Below are positions 35,594-46,033 of a stretch of 64,000 nucleotides of DNA, piece by piece. Position 1 is the stretch's first letter. Each line of letters begins with the position of its first letter. A program made the position numbers and the translations under genes. Below the pieces are notes generated by a model. The model saw only the letters and a program-made list of their open reading frames with translations, was not told the origin of the DNA and made no database searches. Location of the stretch: NCBI GenBank assembly GCA_002336805.1, contig DDEZ01000002.1, positions 682,001-746,000 on the forward strand, written 5' to 3'. This DNA comes from Bacteroidetes bacterium UBA1941 (lineage in GTDB: Bacteria; Bacteroidota; Bacteroidia; Chitinophagales; LD1).

Positions 35594-38500
35594 TTACTTG
35601 TCCGTCTTGACCAGTTTGGCCACATAGCGGCTTTGGCCGGATACCTCTATGCTGTACACACCTGCAGGCAATGCAGCCGTATTGAGCAGTAGTTGTTTCC
35701 TGCCTGCTATATCTGTAGATGGCATCTCCATAGCCAGGCGGCCCATCATGTCATAGGCGCGTACCTGTATCCTATCCTCTGTGATGCCCGGGAGGTCCAG
35801 TGTAGCATTGCCCTGAGTAGGGTTAGGGTAGATGCCCAGGCTACCCACAGCTATCTCTGTGATACCATTAGGATCATGTATGGTGTTCAGCGTAGTATTG
35901 GTAGCTACAGGGGTATTGAAATCAAAATAGATATTAGCCTGCTCGTTGATCACGTTGCCCGGATTGAGGCCCCTCTTCTGCCGCAGTGTAAATGCTGCGA
36001 ATCCCTGACTGCCGAGCTGGCTCACGCTGCTGTCTACCAGATGTATGTTATCAAAGCGGATGGTCAGTATGCGTGCGGCATCAGCGCTGATAGAGGTCAC
36101 CGTATGGCTGGCACCGATAAACTGGAAGGTAGACAGGTCCAGATTGTTGTCTATAGGCAGTTTGAGCGTGACGTATGTGGCCGGATAGGTACCAGTATTC
36201 TGAAAGTGAACTACGTATCTCAGCGTGGTGTCTGTCGTAGTAGTGATGTAGCCCGGAGCGCCAGAACCCTTTGGCAGTACATCTACATAGTTAGGATCGT
36301 ATGATCCTACTACGAGGCCCTGTGCATCCTCATAGTTATTGAAGGTGTCGATATCATTATCTATCGGGTACACTGTATCTGAGTTATTCAGGATATGGCC
36401 GATAGGGAGTGGCGCAGGTATATCAAAATACAGGTCTATCTCATCTGTAGCTGTAGATACCAGCGATGGACGGCTCCATTTGAGGATACCGGTGGTCGGA
36501 TCATAGCTATCTGGCGCCGGAGAGGCTGAGTGGAAGTTGATATCCAGTGCGTGCTTGTATACCACATCCGGGCCTAGCATGATATTGCCGAGATTGCGTA
36601 TGATCAGCCTGCTGTGCTGTGTGAATCCATGTACCGGTGGTGTGTATGGTATGCAGGTGATGGCCAGGTCGCGGGCCGTGTCCGGTTGATTGAAAAAGTC
36701 ATTGTTCAGGCTGCTCTGGCCCGCAGTGAGCGTGAGGGTAGGTGAGGTGGCAGGGCATGCCAGGGTATAGTTCACCGGAGGTGCCTCATATACAGTGTAG
36801 GTGCCGGGAGGCAGGGTAAACTGATAGTGGCCACCCTGTGTCCACTGATAGCCACCGCCGGGCTGGCAGCTGACCCATACATTATCTACGTGTGTAAACT
36901 GCACATTGCAATTGCGCTGATCATCTTCTATGATATCGCCGGCTATGATGACTGCACATGGCGCAGTAGAGGCATATCCTATATGGTAGTTGCGAAAGGC
37001 ACCGCAGCCGTTAGCATCGTGTACATAGAGGGTATAGTCTCCCTGTGCCAGGCCTGTGACAGATGAAGAGGCACCCCAGGAATACGTATACGGTGCTGTG
37101 CCCCCGCTGACTATAGCGGTAGCGCTGCCGTCAGAGGTATAGATACAGCTCGCCGCCACTGTAGATACAGATAGCGATACCGGGCTGATAGATTGCATGT
37201 AGGTGCCGGAGCTGCTATGGCAGCCTGCATTGTCTGTGACCACGCAGGTATAGTAGCCCTGCTGCGTCAGGTTTGAGATACTGGTACCGGTAGCTCCATT
37301 GCTCCAGAGCAGGGTATAGGGACCAGTACCGCCGCTCACAGAGGCGCTGGCACTACCCGGAGTACCACCACAGTGTGCATCTACGTGTGTGGTGCTGATG
37401 GAGAGGTTGGTATTGAACCCCACCTGTGCGGATTGATTCTGAAAGCAGCCTTGCGCATCTACTACATTGACTACATAGTAGCCGCCGGTCAGGGCGCTGG
37501 CAGTGGCAGTAGCCTGCGGAGGGTATGTATTCCACGAGTAGGTATATGGTGCTGTGCCGCCTGTGGCTACTACAGTAGCAGACCCGGTAGGAGAGGAGCA
37601 TGATGTCAGTGTGGTACTGGTGGTCAGTGAGATCGGGGTTGACTTTTGTACCTGGCCATAGTTTACTCCCGAGCATCCGTTATGATCGGTAAAAGTGACC
37701 TGATAGTATCCTGCATTCAGGTTCGTAATATGAGCGGTGGTCTGCCCGGATGACCAGGTATAGGTGAATGGAGAAGTACCATTCACAGGACTGATGCTGA
37801 GTGTACCATTGCCGTCATTGCAGTGCTCGGCCGTAGTATTGACCTGCGATGTGAGCTGGATAGCCTGAGAGATATAGCCGTATCCCTGTGCAGAGCAGCC
37901 TATGGCATCTGTCACAGTCACTGTGGCATATCCGGCAGATAGGTTAGTGGCAGTGGCGGTCGCATTCCCATTGCTCCATATGTAGCTGTATGGGCTGATA
38001 CCATTGGTCGGCGCTGTAGTAGCAGTACCATTGCGGCAGTTAGCGGCAGTGGTGGTGACGTTTGGTTGTATGCTGGAGATCTGATACATGCCCCCGGAGT
38101 CGCTGGCCAGCACTGTACATCCTGTAGATACTTCAGTGACAGTGCACTGATAGTGGGTGCCTACCGGCACATTATAGATACTATCTGTGGTAGCTCCCGT
38201 ACTCCATAGGTAGGTGAAACTACCGCTACTGCCATTATTGGTATACCCAAACGCTTTCTCTGAGCCCAGCGTAGAGGGACACACAGCGGGGTAGACAGAT
38301 ACATAGCCAGAGATCCTGCTAGATATATATATGTATAGAGGCTGGGTGATGTTGCTGACGCCATTGGCATCACTCACTACCGCTTGATAATAGCCCGTAG
38401 GCAGGCCGGTAAAGGTATTAGATGTCTGCGTCACCGGTCCGTAGGTGACGTTGTAATAGCCGGTGAGGGTATATGTATACGGAGCCGTACCGCCATATAC

Positions 38501-38650
38501 TCTGAGGGTGGCGGAGCCGTCATTATTGCACGATGTCGTGACTGTGTCTGACAATTGCAGTGTCTGCGCACCGGCTCTGTAGGTGGCTGTGCCGATCATG
38601 ACGAGTAGCAGCAGCCGGATCATTTTGGGCCAAAGGTTTTTCATATGCAT
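35594..38650 (-). CDS. T9SS cargo protein with SprB-type repeats and type A sorting domain
   Basis: 1018 residues. The signal peptide (LLLLVMIGTATYRAGAQ) is followed by about seven to eight SprB-like repeats (e.g. CNDGNGTLSISPVNGTSPFTY), to about residue 580. Then comes a stretch resembling DUF11/DUF7619-type domains (DVLPKGSGAPGY, VVHFQNTGTYPA, NEQANIYFDFNTP). It ends with a type A sorting tail (IYPNPTQGNATL to LVKTDK). It is likely secreted through T9SS. A second ATG at 38644 is possible. Divergent from the giant gene at 39002. Confidence 0.87.
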   Translation of the reverse strand: MHMKNLWPKMIRLLLLVMIGTATYRAGAQTLQLSDTVTTSCNNDGSATLRVYGGTAPYTYTLTGYYNVTYGPVTQTSNTFTGLPTGYYQAVVSDANGVSNITQPLYIYISSRISGYVSVYPAVCPSTLGSEKAFGYTNNGSSGSFTYLWSTGATTDSIYNVPVGTHYQCTVTEVSTGCTVLASDSGGMYQISSIQPNVTTTAANCRNGTATTAPTNGISPYSYIWSNGNATATATNLSAGYATVTVTDAIGCSAQGYGYISQAIQLTSQVNTTAEHCNDGNGTLSISPVNGTSPFTYTWSSGQTTAHITNLNAGYYQVTFTDHNGCSGVNYGQVQKSTPISLTTSTTLTSCSSPTGSATVVATGGTAPYTYSWNTYPPQATATASALTGGYYVVNVVDAQGCFQNQSAQVGFNTNLSISTTHVDAHCGGTPGSASASVSGGTGPYTLLWSNGATGTSISNLTQQGYYTCVVTDNAGCHSSSGTYMQSISPVSLSVSTVAASCIYTSDGSATAIVSGGTAPYTYSWGASSSVTGLAQGDYTLYVHDANGCGAFRNYHIGYASTAPCAVIIAGDIIEDDQRNCNVQFTHVDNVWVSCQPGGGYQWTQGGHYQFTLPPGTYTVYEAPPVNYTLACPATSPTLTLTAGQSSLNNDFFNQPDTARDLAITCIPYTPPVHGFTQHSRLIIRNLGNIMLGPDVVYKHALDINFHSASPAPDSYDPTTGILKWSRPSLVSTATDEIDLYFDIPAPLPIGHILNNSDTVYPIDNDIDTFNNYEDAQGLVVGSYDPNYVDVLPKGSGAPGYITTTTDTTLRYVVHFQNTGTYPATYVTLKLPIDNNLDLSTFQFIGASHTVTSISADAARILTIRFDNIHLVDSSVSQLGSQGFAAFTLRQKRGLNPGNVINEQANIYFDFNTPVATNTTLNTIHDPNGITEIAVGSLGIYPNPTQGNATLDLPGITEDRIQVRAYDMMGRLAMEMPSTDIAGRKQLLLNTAALPAGVYSIEVSGQSRYVAKLVKTDK

Positions 38651-39001
38651 GGATTTAGTTAAGTAATTAATTTAAATGATGGTACAAATCTCGTCATCGT
38701 TGCATTAAAAATTCTATAAAAGGATAATAGTCTTACGCATTCAGGTGTTTGCATTTTTCCTCGATCACTTGGACATGACCACGAAGTAAGTCACTAACCC
38801 CATCTATTACAAAGAGATGGTCCGATTAGCGAAGTCTTACGATTCCCATTGAGCTTACCCTTCGAGAAAAAACAATGGCTGATCTGTATGCCCCTGTCAC
38901 TCAGGCCGCAACGCAGTTATCTTGTATTAATTGCCTGCCATCTTCTTCTGTTTTTTTTGATTATCCGAGTCAAATGGTATATTTGAAACAAATCCTTATT
39001 T
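38651..39001. other. 351-base divergent intergenic region
   Basis: A/T-rich spacer between two large surface-protein genes on opposite strands. Only the plus-strand promoter (38956-38985) is clear. GAGATTTG near 38683 on the minus strand is a weak -7 candidate for the other gene. No small RNA or gene could be supported. Confidence 0.5.
38956..38985 (+). promoter_or_regulatory. Promoter of the 39002 giant gene
   Basis: TTTG (38956-38959), 18 bases, TATATTTG (38978-38985). The sequence continues GAAACAAA, almost the same as GAAGCAAA after the -7 element of the next giant gene. Confidence 0.7.
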
Positions 39002-42000
39002 ATGAAGTTGAAAAGTATACTCTTTTCTGCCATCTGCTTTTTTGCCCTATCTACATCCGTCGCCCAGACTGTGAACCTGCGTGTCAATATCACCGGTGTA
39101 GAGCGTACCAACTATGGAGACTGTACTGCCTGCGGCAACCCCGATCCTACGTGGAAGATCACAGCCACGGACAATGCTCCCGGATCAGTAGTCAATGGCC
39201 CATATTGTATCCACTACGAGGGTGACCCAAACACCTTTGAGTCTCTCGGTACATTTAATGTGTGGAACGTGACCAATAGCGCCGCTACCACTTTCACGCT
39301 CGGCATGAATGATGCCTTTGAGAAAAACTGTAGCAGTGGCAATAATTGTGACTATGAGTCATACAATTTTGCCCGTTGCTTCCCATCTGTATACGGCGAT
39401 GCTAACCGCTGCCAGAATCCTAACCTGGCTGTGATCAACTTTATGGATTCTTCACCATGCCAGCTACACTCTGGTGTGTCAGCATGGTGTGGCAACTATC
39501 GTTTCTTCTACAGTTTCACCTGGTCATTTAACTATGCACCTACTATCACTACTCAGCCTACGGCATTTCAGGGCTGTATAGGTACACCTACCACCCTTTC
39601 TGTAGCAGTCAACAATGACCCTCATGGATGGACGCTGGGCCAAAACTACCAGTGGCAGGTATCCAGCAATACTTCTTGCCCGGGATCCAACTGGACCAAT
39701 GTGACAGGTGCTACCAGCTCCAGCTTCTCTCCGCCACAGACCGGCGGCACACGCCTCTATCGCGTACTGGTCACCAGCAATTGCAGCAATAACTTCAATA
39801 CTAATACTACTACCTCAAACTGCGTGGTAGTGACCTACAATCCTATGGGTGGCTCCGGAGATCCTGTGCCGCCTATCGTATCCGGTATCTGCGGCTCTAC
39901 TGTGCTACCGGGGTCTACCCACTCGCTCAATATCCTCACACCTCCTACGGTCGGCGCACTGGTAGGGGCTACGGGATACAACTGGACCGCCACAGGTGGC
40001 TCTCCTACTACAGGCTCCACGTCCACCTTCACATGGACAGCACCTGTCAATCCCGGTTCATATAATATAAACCTGACCTACCTCACTGCATGCCCGCCAA
40101 ATGTGGCAGCTAATACGTGCGTGGTGATAGTTGGTTCACCTACCTGCGATTTCGCATATATCGCTCCTACGGGCAAGGACTCGGTATTTGCCGGTGGTCC
40201 GGACGTACCGTACAAATCTATAGCCTATGCGCTCACGCAGCTGGGTGGCCGCACCAAGCTCAGGCTGGCAGTAGGTACCTACAATGAGACCGTACCACTC
40301 AATATCCAGAACAACCTCGTGTTTGATGGTGGCTATGTGATCAATAGCGGTATCTGGAGCAAGAGCAATGCTGACAGTACATATATAGTATGCTCCGGTA
40401 CAGAGGTGATCAATGGTGACGTAGCGCACCGCGTGGGTTTCAAATCCAACGGCTCTGACAACTGGGAGCTGCAGGACCTCGTGATCAAGACCACTGATAT
40501 CAACCAAAGGACTACAAACGGTGAGGGATACTCTAACTACGGTGTCCTGGCATACAATAACTCAACTAACTTCAAGATCGTACGTACTAAGGTCTTCGCA
40601 GGTGCTGCCTCTACCGGTACTCCGGGTACTACTCCGGGTGGTGCAGGTGGTGCCGGCGGCCATGGCAATGGCGGCAGCGGCGGTGCAGGTAGTAATAACC
40701 GCTGCGGCTGCAGTGGCAATACTCCGGGTACAGCCGGTAGTGCCGGCAATAACGGTGCCAGCGGTGGCGGCGGTGGATCTACCGGCTGCGGCGGTGGCTG
40801 TAATACAGTAGGCTGCAATGCCAGCTCCGGCACAGGTAGTGGTGGCACTACCGGTACACCAGGTGCTAATGCGGCGCTCAGCTATGTAGCTGGTGCGAGG
40901 CCAGCCTCTCCTTCATTCTCATCTCCATATTATATCCCTGCCAGCCAGGCTTCTAACGGAAGCAACGGCTTTGGCGGCGGTGGCGGTGGCGGCGGCGGCG
41001 GCGGTGACATCGGCTCCTGCTGTACCTGCGGTTGCGGCGGCGGCTCTCCTGATGGTGGTCGTGGTGGCAATGGTGGTGATGGTGGTATAGGCGGTAGTGG
41101 CGGTTTCGGTGGCGGTGGCTCTTTTGCTATCTACGCCAGCGGTGCATCTACTACGGGTACGATCATCACTTCAGCTATCCTGCCTGGTGCTGCCGGCCTC
41201 GGTGGCAATGGTGCAGCCGGACAGCCCGGCTCTGCGGCTCAGGGCGGCTCTCCTGGTACTGACCACGGTGGCTGCGATGGTGGCCGCGGTGGCGATGGTG
41301 GCAACGGTGGTAGCGGTGGCTCAGGTGGCCGCGGCCAGGACGGTGCCAATGGCCTCTCTCAGGATATCGTGACTGTGAATGGCGCTTTCATCAGCGGCTC
41401 TTCTACAGCTGTGCCAAACAACTATATAGTAGGTGTCAACTATAATAACGCTAAGGCGTGTATCTACTCTGAGATAGCCCTGACCAAGAATACTGGTGTG
41501 TGGTCATTCCCTGGCTCCCTAAGTCTGGAAAATGATATGCGTGACCAGCCTGCAGGCTCACCACTGTCATCATACAATGCCAGCTCAAGCCCGGTAGTAG
41601 TATATGCTACTACGCCCGATGCTGAGATAGACCTCACGGTAAACGGCCTGCAATATGCAGCCTACCTCAAGATAGCAGTAGACAACCGTCAGAAGCCGGT
41701 CATCACACCATCCAGCCACACTATATGCCTGGACGGATCAGTATCTCTCTCTGCTACTCACTGGGGTACAGAGCAGGAGTATGACTGGAGGATATATCAG
41801 GGCGCCAACGTGAATAGCCCACTATTCTCATCTACCGTAGCATCGCCAAACGTAGACTTCACAGGCTATGCTCCGGGCAACTATATCGTGCGCTACAAAG
41901 TGCGTGAGAGCTGCTGCGGCTGGTCTATACCTATATATGATACGATCAAGATATTGCCTCTGCCGGTACAGTTTACCGTGCAGGGTGGTGGCAACTACTG

Positions 42001-45000
42001 CCCGGGTGGCAGCGGCGTGCCTATCACGCTGAATGGCTCTGAGCCGGGCGTCAAGTACATCGTGTACTACAATGGCGTACCAGTAGATAGCGCTATCGGT
42101 ACCGGAGCCTCTCCGTTCGTATTTGCCAATGAGACCCAGGTAGGTATCTATACAGTAGTAGGATACCGCTTCACAGGCTGTGGCCAGAATATGCTTGGCT
42201 TTGTGAATGTAGGCCTGAGCCCTACACCGACCCTCTTTACCGTACAGGGTGGTGGCAATGCATGTCCGGGCTCTTCATCTGGTCCTGCTATCTTTCTGAG
42301 CGGATCACAGCTCGGCGTGACCTACCAGCTTTACCTCAATAATACTACTCCTGTTGGCAACCCTGTGCAAGGTACAGGCAACCAGATACCTTTTGGTAAT
42401 GCCGGCCAGCCAGGTGTCTATACAGTGATAGGTACATTCATAGCCTCTCCATATTGCTCGTCTAAGATGACTGACTCTGCAGTGATCACACTCGTGGTAC
42501 TGCCTAATGCATACACTGTGACAGGTGGCGGCTCATACTGTACCGGAGACTCCGGCAGGGTGATCGGCCTGTCAAACTCTGATGTGAGCGTGACCTACTC
42601 GCTCTATACCGGTGGTGTGCTGGTAGCCGGCCCTATAGCCGGTACCGGTGGCCCGCTCAACTTTGGTACATTCACCCTGGCAGGATCATATAATGCGATA
42701 GCTACTAATATCGCCGGCTGTGATACCGCTATGAATAATGCGGTCATCATCAATCCACTGCCACTGCCTGTGATCAGCAGCGTGACCTTCAGGGATGCGA
42801 GCTGTTTTGGCGGAGCCAATGATACGATCAATGTCGTAGCTACCTCACCTGACGGAGCTATATCGTACTCTATAGACAATGGTCTCACTTATACTAATAC
42901 AACGGGACTTTTCACCGCACTCCCTGCAGGCAACTACTACATCGCTGTAAAGGATGATAGCAGCTGTACTGCCAGGTATGCTGCCAATCCGGTGGTCCTT
43001 TCGCAGCCGGCTGCAGCCCTTACTGCTACTGCAGTAGTGACAGATATCACATGTAACGGTGCTGCCAATGGCGCTATCAATCTGCTGGTGAGCGGTGGCT
43101 GGGGTGCCTACACCTACAGCTGGAGCAGCGGCCAGTCTGTATCATCTATATCTGGCCTCTCTGCAGGACCATATACTGCTACAGTGACCGATGCCAAGGG
43201 ATGTACCGTACCGGTCAATGCGACCATACAGGAGCCTACAGCTATCACATCCAGCATAGCCGGTACTAACATACTGTGCGGTGGCGATAGCAGCGGCGCG
43301 GCTGTACTCACAGTGAATGGAGGTACACTGCCATACACATTCCTCTGGTCAGACTTTGAGGTCACTCAGAATCTCGGTCACCTCAGTGGTGGCATGTACA
43401 GGGTGATCATCACTGACGCGAGGGGCTGTGAGCACAGGGATAGTGTCCAGATCATAGAGCCGCAGCGCCTGGTAGCATCCATAGCATCTACTGATGTACG
43501 TTGCTTTGGTGGTAGTGATGGTAGCGTGACGGTGACTGCCACAGGTGGTACCGGTACACTGACCTACACATGGTCTCCATCTTCTGCCGGCAGCGGTCCG
43601 TCTGTGACAGCTGCTGCGCCGGGCACATATACTGTGACGGTAAAGGATGCAAACAACTGTAGCGCTGTATTGACAGCTACTGTCAATGGACCTACAGCTG
43701 CACTGGCAGTAGGATCTGTAGTGACTACTAATGTGACCTGCTCCGGCGCCAGAAATGGCTCCGTGCATCTCAATGCAATCACCGGTGGTACAGCTCCATA
43801 TTCCTTCCTCTGGTCAAACTTCTCTATCTCTCAGAATATAGATAGCCTGACCGGTGGCACCTACTATGTCATCATCACTGATGCCAATGGCTGCCAGCTG
43901 AGGGATAGCGGCATCGTGCGCGAAGGTCTGCCTATAGCAGTCACAGATACATTTGTGCCTATATCTTGCTCCGGTGCTCATGATGGGTCTATACACGTCA
44001 TAGCCAGCGGAGGTATAGGTGGCTATACTTACACATGGTCTCCATCAGCGGCCAACTCGCCTGATAACCTCAACCTCGGCCCTAATACATACTATGTGAC
44101 AGTGACCGATGCCAATGGCTGCTCTGCTGCCACATCTGTAGTGATCGTAGACCCTACACCACTCACACTGTCTCACATCTTTGCCAATCCTACATGTAGC
44201 TTTGCAGGCAATGGTACTATCACTATGCTACCTGCGGGCGGTACTCCGGGCTATACCTTCCAGTGGTCGGGAGGTCCGTATACCGGCAGCACAGCTACTG
44301 GCGTATCTGCAGGGGTATATCATATCACAGTGACGGATGCTCACGGCTGCAGGGCGTATGACTCTGTAGTAGTAGTAGATCCGCTGCCACTGTATATCAG
44401 TGGTACACCTAAGCAGGTGACCTGCAAGGGCAATCAGGATGGCTCTGTGATCACTACAGGCTACGGTGGCACACTGCCATATAGCTACCAGTGGCACTAC
44501 GATAGCCTCTCAGGCATCCTAGGTCCTATCACCAAGGATATCTTCCAGCTGTCTGGTGGTGACTACTACCTCGTACTCACAGATGCTAATAACTGTACTG
44601 TATCATACCACGCCGTGATCAAGGAGGCAGACTCCCTCAGGCTGAGTCTGGTAGAGACAGATGCTACCTGCCAGAGTGCAAACTCCGGCTCTGTAGCGGC
44701 TATCGTGACAGGTGGTGTGAAACCATACGAGTTCCTCTGGAATAACTTTGTCACGGACTCATTGCAGACCGGCATCCCGGGTGGTACGTATGGAGTACAG
44801 GTCACTGACTCAAACGGATGCCACCAGACCGAGACCATCGTCGTAGGCGGACAGTCCAGCCCGATGACAGTCAATACAGCAGTGAATAATCCTACGTGCA
44901 ACGGAGGTACAAATGGATTTGTGTCTCTCGATGTGCTCGGAGGTACCCAGCCGTACACCTATACATGGAGCACCTCACCGGCACAAAGTGGCAACGTAGC

Positions 45001-45889
45001 CTCCAACCTGACCGGTGGTACCTACTACGCCACTGTCACAGATAGCAAGGGATGCCAGGTACTGGATACAGCTACCCTCGTCTCACCTACAGCCATATCT
45101 GCTACTACAGCTATAGGTGGCGCTACCTGTGTGAGCGCAGCAGATGGCTACGTAGTGGTGAATGTGACAGGAGGCAATGCGCCATACAGCTATCAGCTCG
45201 GCAATTTTGTACAGAGCACCGATACCTTCCGCAATCTGGCCGTAGGTCAGTACACACTGATCGTACGTGATGTAAATGGCTGCGAAGGGTCTACCGCACT
45301 GACTGTAGCTGCACCGGGCTATTTCACAGTAGACCTCACTGCCAATCCATACTATATACTGGCCGGTGAGCAGGTACAGCTCTCTGCTACTGCCAGCTCT
45401 GATACGGCTCCGTCTCAGATCAGGTATATCTGGGATCCGAAGGACTCTCTCAACTTCCAGGGCTGCGCAGACTCGGCTAATTGTAATGACCCTATCGCTA
45501 CACCACACGTGACACGCACGTATGTGGTCACAGCAGTCAATGCACGTGGCTGTATCGTCACAGATACTGTGCTGGTCACAGTGAGCGATCATCCGTCAGC
45601 ATTCATCCCATCGGCCTTCACACCAAATGGTGATGGTCTGAATGACAAGTTTGAATTTGATATCCTCGGAGCCAAATCCGCAAGTGTCAATATCTGGAAC
45701 AGGTGGGGAGAAAGGGTATTCAGCAACCCTACTCAGCTCAATGGTATAGGCGTATCTGGCAATAATAGCTGGGATGGATCCTTCCGTAGCAAGAAGGTAC
45801 AGTTTGACTCTTACGTCTACCAGATCGAAGTGCTCTACTCAGATGGTCACAAAGAGACCATGTCTGGTACTGTCACTGTAATGGAATAA
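39002..45889 (+). CDS. Giant adhesin-like protein: beta-helix with Gly/Cys-rich insert, SprB repeats, gliding-motility C-terminal domain
   Basis: 2295 residues. In order: signal peptide (1-21); a Cys-rich unique domain (about 22-180); Ig/PKD-like domains; a beta-helix-like region (about 381-533, IAPTGKDSVFAGG); a Gly/Cys-rich insert (about 533-788); three repeats of about 90 residues (VQGGGNYCPG, about 995-1250); about eleven SprB repeats (about 1260-2105); a PKD-like domain; and CHU_C from IPSAFTPNGDGLND (about 2202). I infer a T9SS-exported surface adhesin. The last 700 residues are clearly paralogous to the next gene. Confidence 0.88.
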   Translation: MKLKSILFSAICFFALSTSVAQTVNLRVNITGVERTNYGDCTACGNPDPTWKITATDNAPGSVVNGPYCIHYEGDPNTFESLGTFNVWNVTNSAATTFTLGMNDAFEKNCSSGNNCDYESYNFARCFPSVYGDANRCQNPNLAVINFMDSSPCQLHSGVSAWCGNYRFFYSFTWSFNYAPTITTQPTAFQGCIGTPTTLSVAVNNDPHGWTLGQNYQWQVSSNTSCPGSNWTNVTGATSSSFSPPQTGGTRLYRVLVTSNCSNNFNTNTTTSNCVVVTYNPMGGSGDPVPPIVSGICGSTVLPGSTHSLNILTPPTVGALVGATGYNWTATGGSPTTGSTSTFTWTAPVNPGSYNINLTYLTACPPNVAANTCVVIVGSPTCDFAYIAPTGKDSVFAGGPDVPYKSIAYALTQLGGRTKLRLAVGTYNETVPLNIQNNLVFDGGYVINSGIWSKSNADSTYIVCSGTEVINGDVAHRVGFKSNGSDNWELQDLVIKTTDINQRTTNGEGYSNYGVLAYNNSTNFKIVRTKVFAGAASTGTPGTTPGGAGGAGGHGNGGSGGAGSNNRCGCSGNTPGTAGSAGNNGASGGGGGSTGCGGGCNTVGCNASSGTGSGGTTGTPGANAALSYVAGARPASPSFSSPYYIPASQASNGSNGFGGGGGGGGGGGDIGSCCTCGCGGGSPDGGRGGNGGDGGIGGSGGFGGGGSFAIYASGASTTGTIITSAILPGAAGLGGNGAAGQPGSAAQGGSPGTDHGGCDGGRGGDGGNGGSGGSGGRGQDGANGLSQDIVTVNGAFISGSSTAVPNNYIVGVNYNNAKACIYSEIALTKNTGVWSFPGSLSLENDMRDQPAGSPLSSYNASSSPVVVYATTPDAEIDLTVNGLQYAAYLKIAVDNRQKPVITPSSHTICLDGSVSLSATHWGTEQEYDWRIYQGANVNSPLFSSTVASPNVDFTGYAPGNYIVRYKVRESCCGWSIPIYDTIKILPLPVQFTVQGGGNYCPGGSGVPITLNGSEPGVKYIVYYNGVPVDSAIGTGASPFVFANETQVGIYTVVGYRFTGCGQNMLGFVNVGLSPTPTLFTVQGGGNACPGSSSGPAIFLSGSQLGVTYQLYLNNTTPVGNPVQGTGNQIPFGNAGQPGVYTVIGTFIASPYCSSKMTDSAVITLVVLPNAYTVTGGGSYCTGDSGRVIGLSNSDVSVTYSLYTGGVLVAGPIAGTGGPLNFGTFTLAGSYNAIATNIAGCDTAMNNAVIINPLPLPVISSVTFRDASCFGGANDTINVVATSPDGAISYSIDNGLTYTNTTGLFTALPAGNYYIAVKDDSSCTARYAANPVVLSQPAAALTATAVVTDITCNGAANGAINLLVSGGWGAYTYSWSSGQSVSSISGLSAGPYTATVTDAKGCTVPVNATIQEPTAITSSIAGTNILCGGDSSGAAVLTVNGGTLPYTFLWSDFEVTQNLGHLSGGMYRVIITDARGCEHRDSVQIIEPQRLVASIASTDVRCFGGSDGSVTVTATGGTGTLTYTWSPSSAGSGPSVTAAAPGTYTVTVKDANNCSAVLTATVNGPTAALAVGSVVTTNVTCSGARNGSVHLNAITGGTAPYSFLWSNFSISQNIDSLTGGTYYVIITDANGCQLRDSGIVREGLPIAVTDTFVPISCSGAHDGSIHVIASGGIGGYTYTWSPSAANSPDNLNLGPNTYYVTVTDANGCSAATSVVIVDPTPLTLSHIFANPTCSFAGNGTITMLPAGGTPGYTFQWSGGPYTGSTATGVSAGVYHITVTDAHGCRAYDSVVVVDPLPLYISGTPKQVTCKGNQDGSVITTGYGGTLPYSYQWHYDSLSGILGPITKDIFQLSGGDYYLVLTDANNCTVSYHAVIKEADSLRLSLVETDATCQSANSGSVAAIVTGGVKPYEFLWNNFVTDSLQTGIPGGTYGVQVTDSNGCHQTETIVVGGQSSPMTVNTAVNNPTCNGGTNGFVSLDVLGGTQPYTYTWSTSPAQSGNVASNLTGGTYYATVTDSKGCQVLDTATLVSPTAISATTAIGGATCVSAADGYVVVNVTGGNAPYSYQLGNFVQSTDTFRNLAVGQYTLIVRDVNGCEGSTALTVAAPGYFTVDLTANPYYILAGEQVQLSATASSDTAPSQIRYIWDPKDSLNFQGCADSANCNDPIATPHVTRTYVVTAVNARGCIVTDTVLVTVSDHPSAFIPSAFTPNGDGLNDKFEFDILGAKSASVNIWNRWGERVFSNPTQLNGIGVSGNNSWDGSFRSKKVQFDSYVYQIEVLYSDGHKETMSGTVTVME
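40600..41366 (+). repeat. Coding Gly/Cys-rich low-complexity segment
   Basis: About 255 codons dominated by GGT/GGC. Runs such as GGGGGGGGGGG alternate with Cys clusters (RCGCSG, GCGGGCNTVGC, GSCCTCGCGGG). The flanks (FKIVRTKVFAG before, FAIYASGAS and GAFISG inside and after) look like beta-helix rungs, so the segment appears to be loops inserted into a helix. Confidence 0.8.
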
Positions 45890-45940
45890 TAGAACGGCGG
45901 TCCCGGCTGTCTTCGGAATATGACATAGCTTTAAACGCGA

Positions 45941-45976
45941 TACCCCTGATTTTCATTGAATCAGGGGTATTTTTTT
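45941..45976 (+). terminator. Terminator after the 39002 gene
   Basis: Perfect 11-base stem TACCCCTGATT / AATCAGGGGTA with a 7-base loop and seven T. It lies 51 bases after the stop codon. Confidence 0.9.
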
Positions 45977-46008
45977 GATAAAAAGCTCGTTATAAACAGG
46001 GCATTGTT

Positions 46009-46016
46009 TATATTTG
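46009..46016 (+). promoter_or_regulatory. -7 element of the second giant gene
   Basis: TATATTTG, 17 bases before the ATG at 46034. It continues GAAGCAAA, like the promoter of the first giant gene. No good -33 box at the expected distance. Confidence 0.55.
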
Positions 46017-46033
46017 AAGCAAAACCCGATTTC

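Noticed and set aside
35693..36304. A 203-residue plus-strand frame opposite the 35594 gene
   Set aside because: Antisense shadow of a repeat-rich coding region with strong codon bias; no supporting signal.
38651..39001. Possible small RNA or tRNA-like gene in the divergent spacer
   Set aside because: No cloverleaf, no convincing terminator and no conserved motif could be found.
45956..46033. Longer N-terminus for the second giant protein
   Set aside because: This stretch contains the previous gene's terminator and the -7 promoter element; a proper signal peptide begins at 46034.
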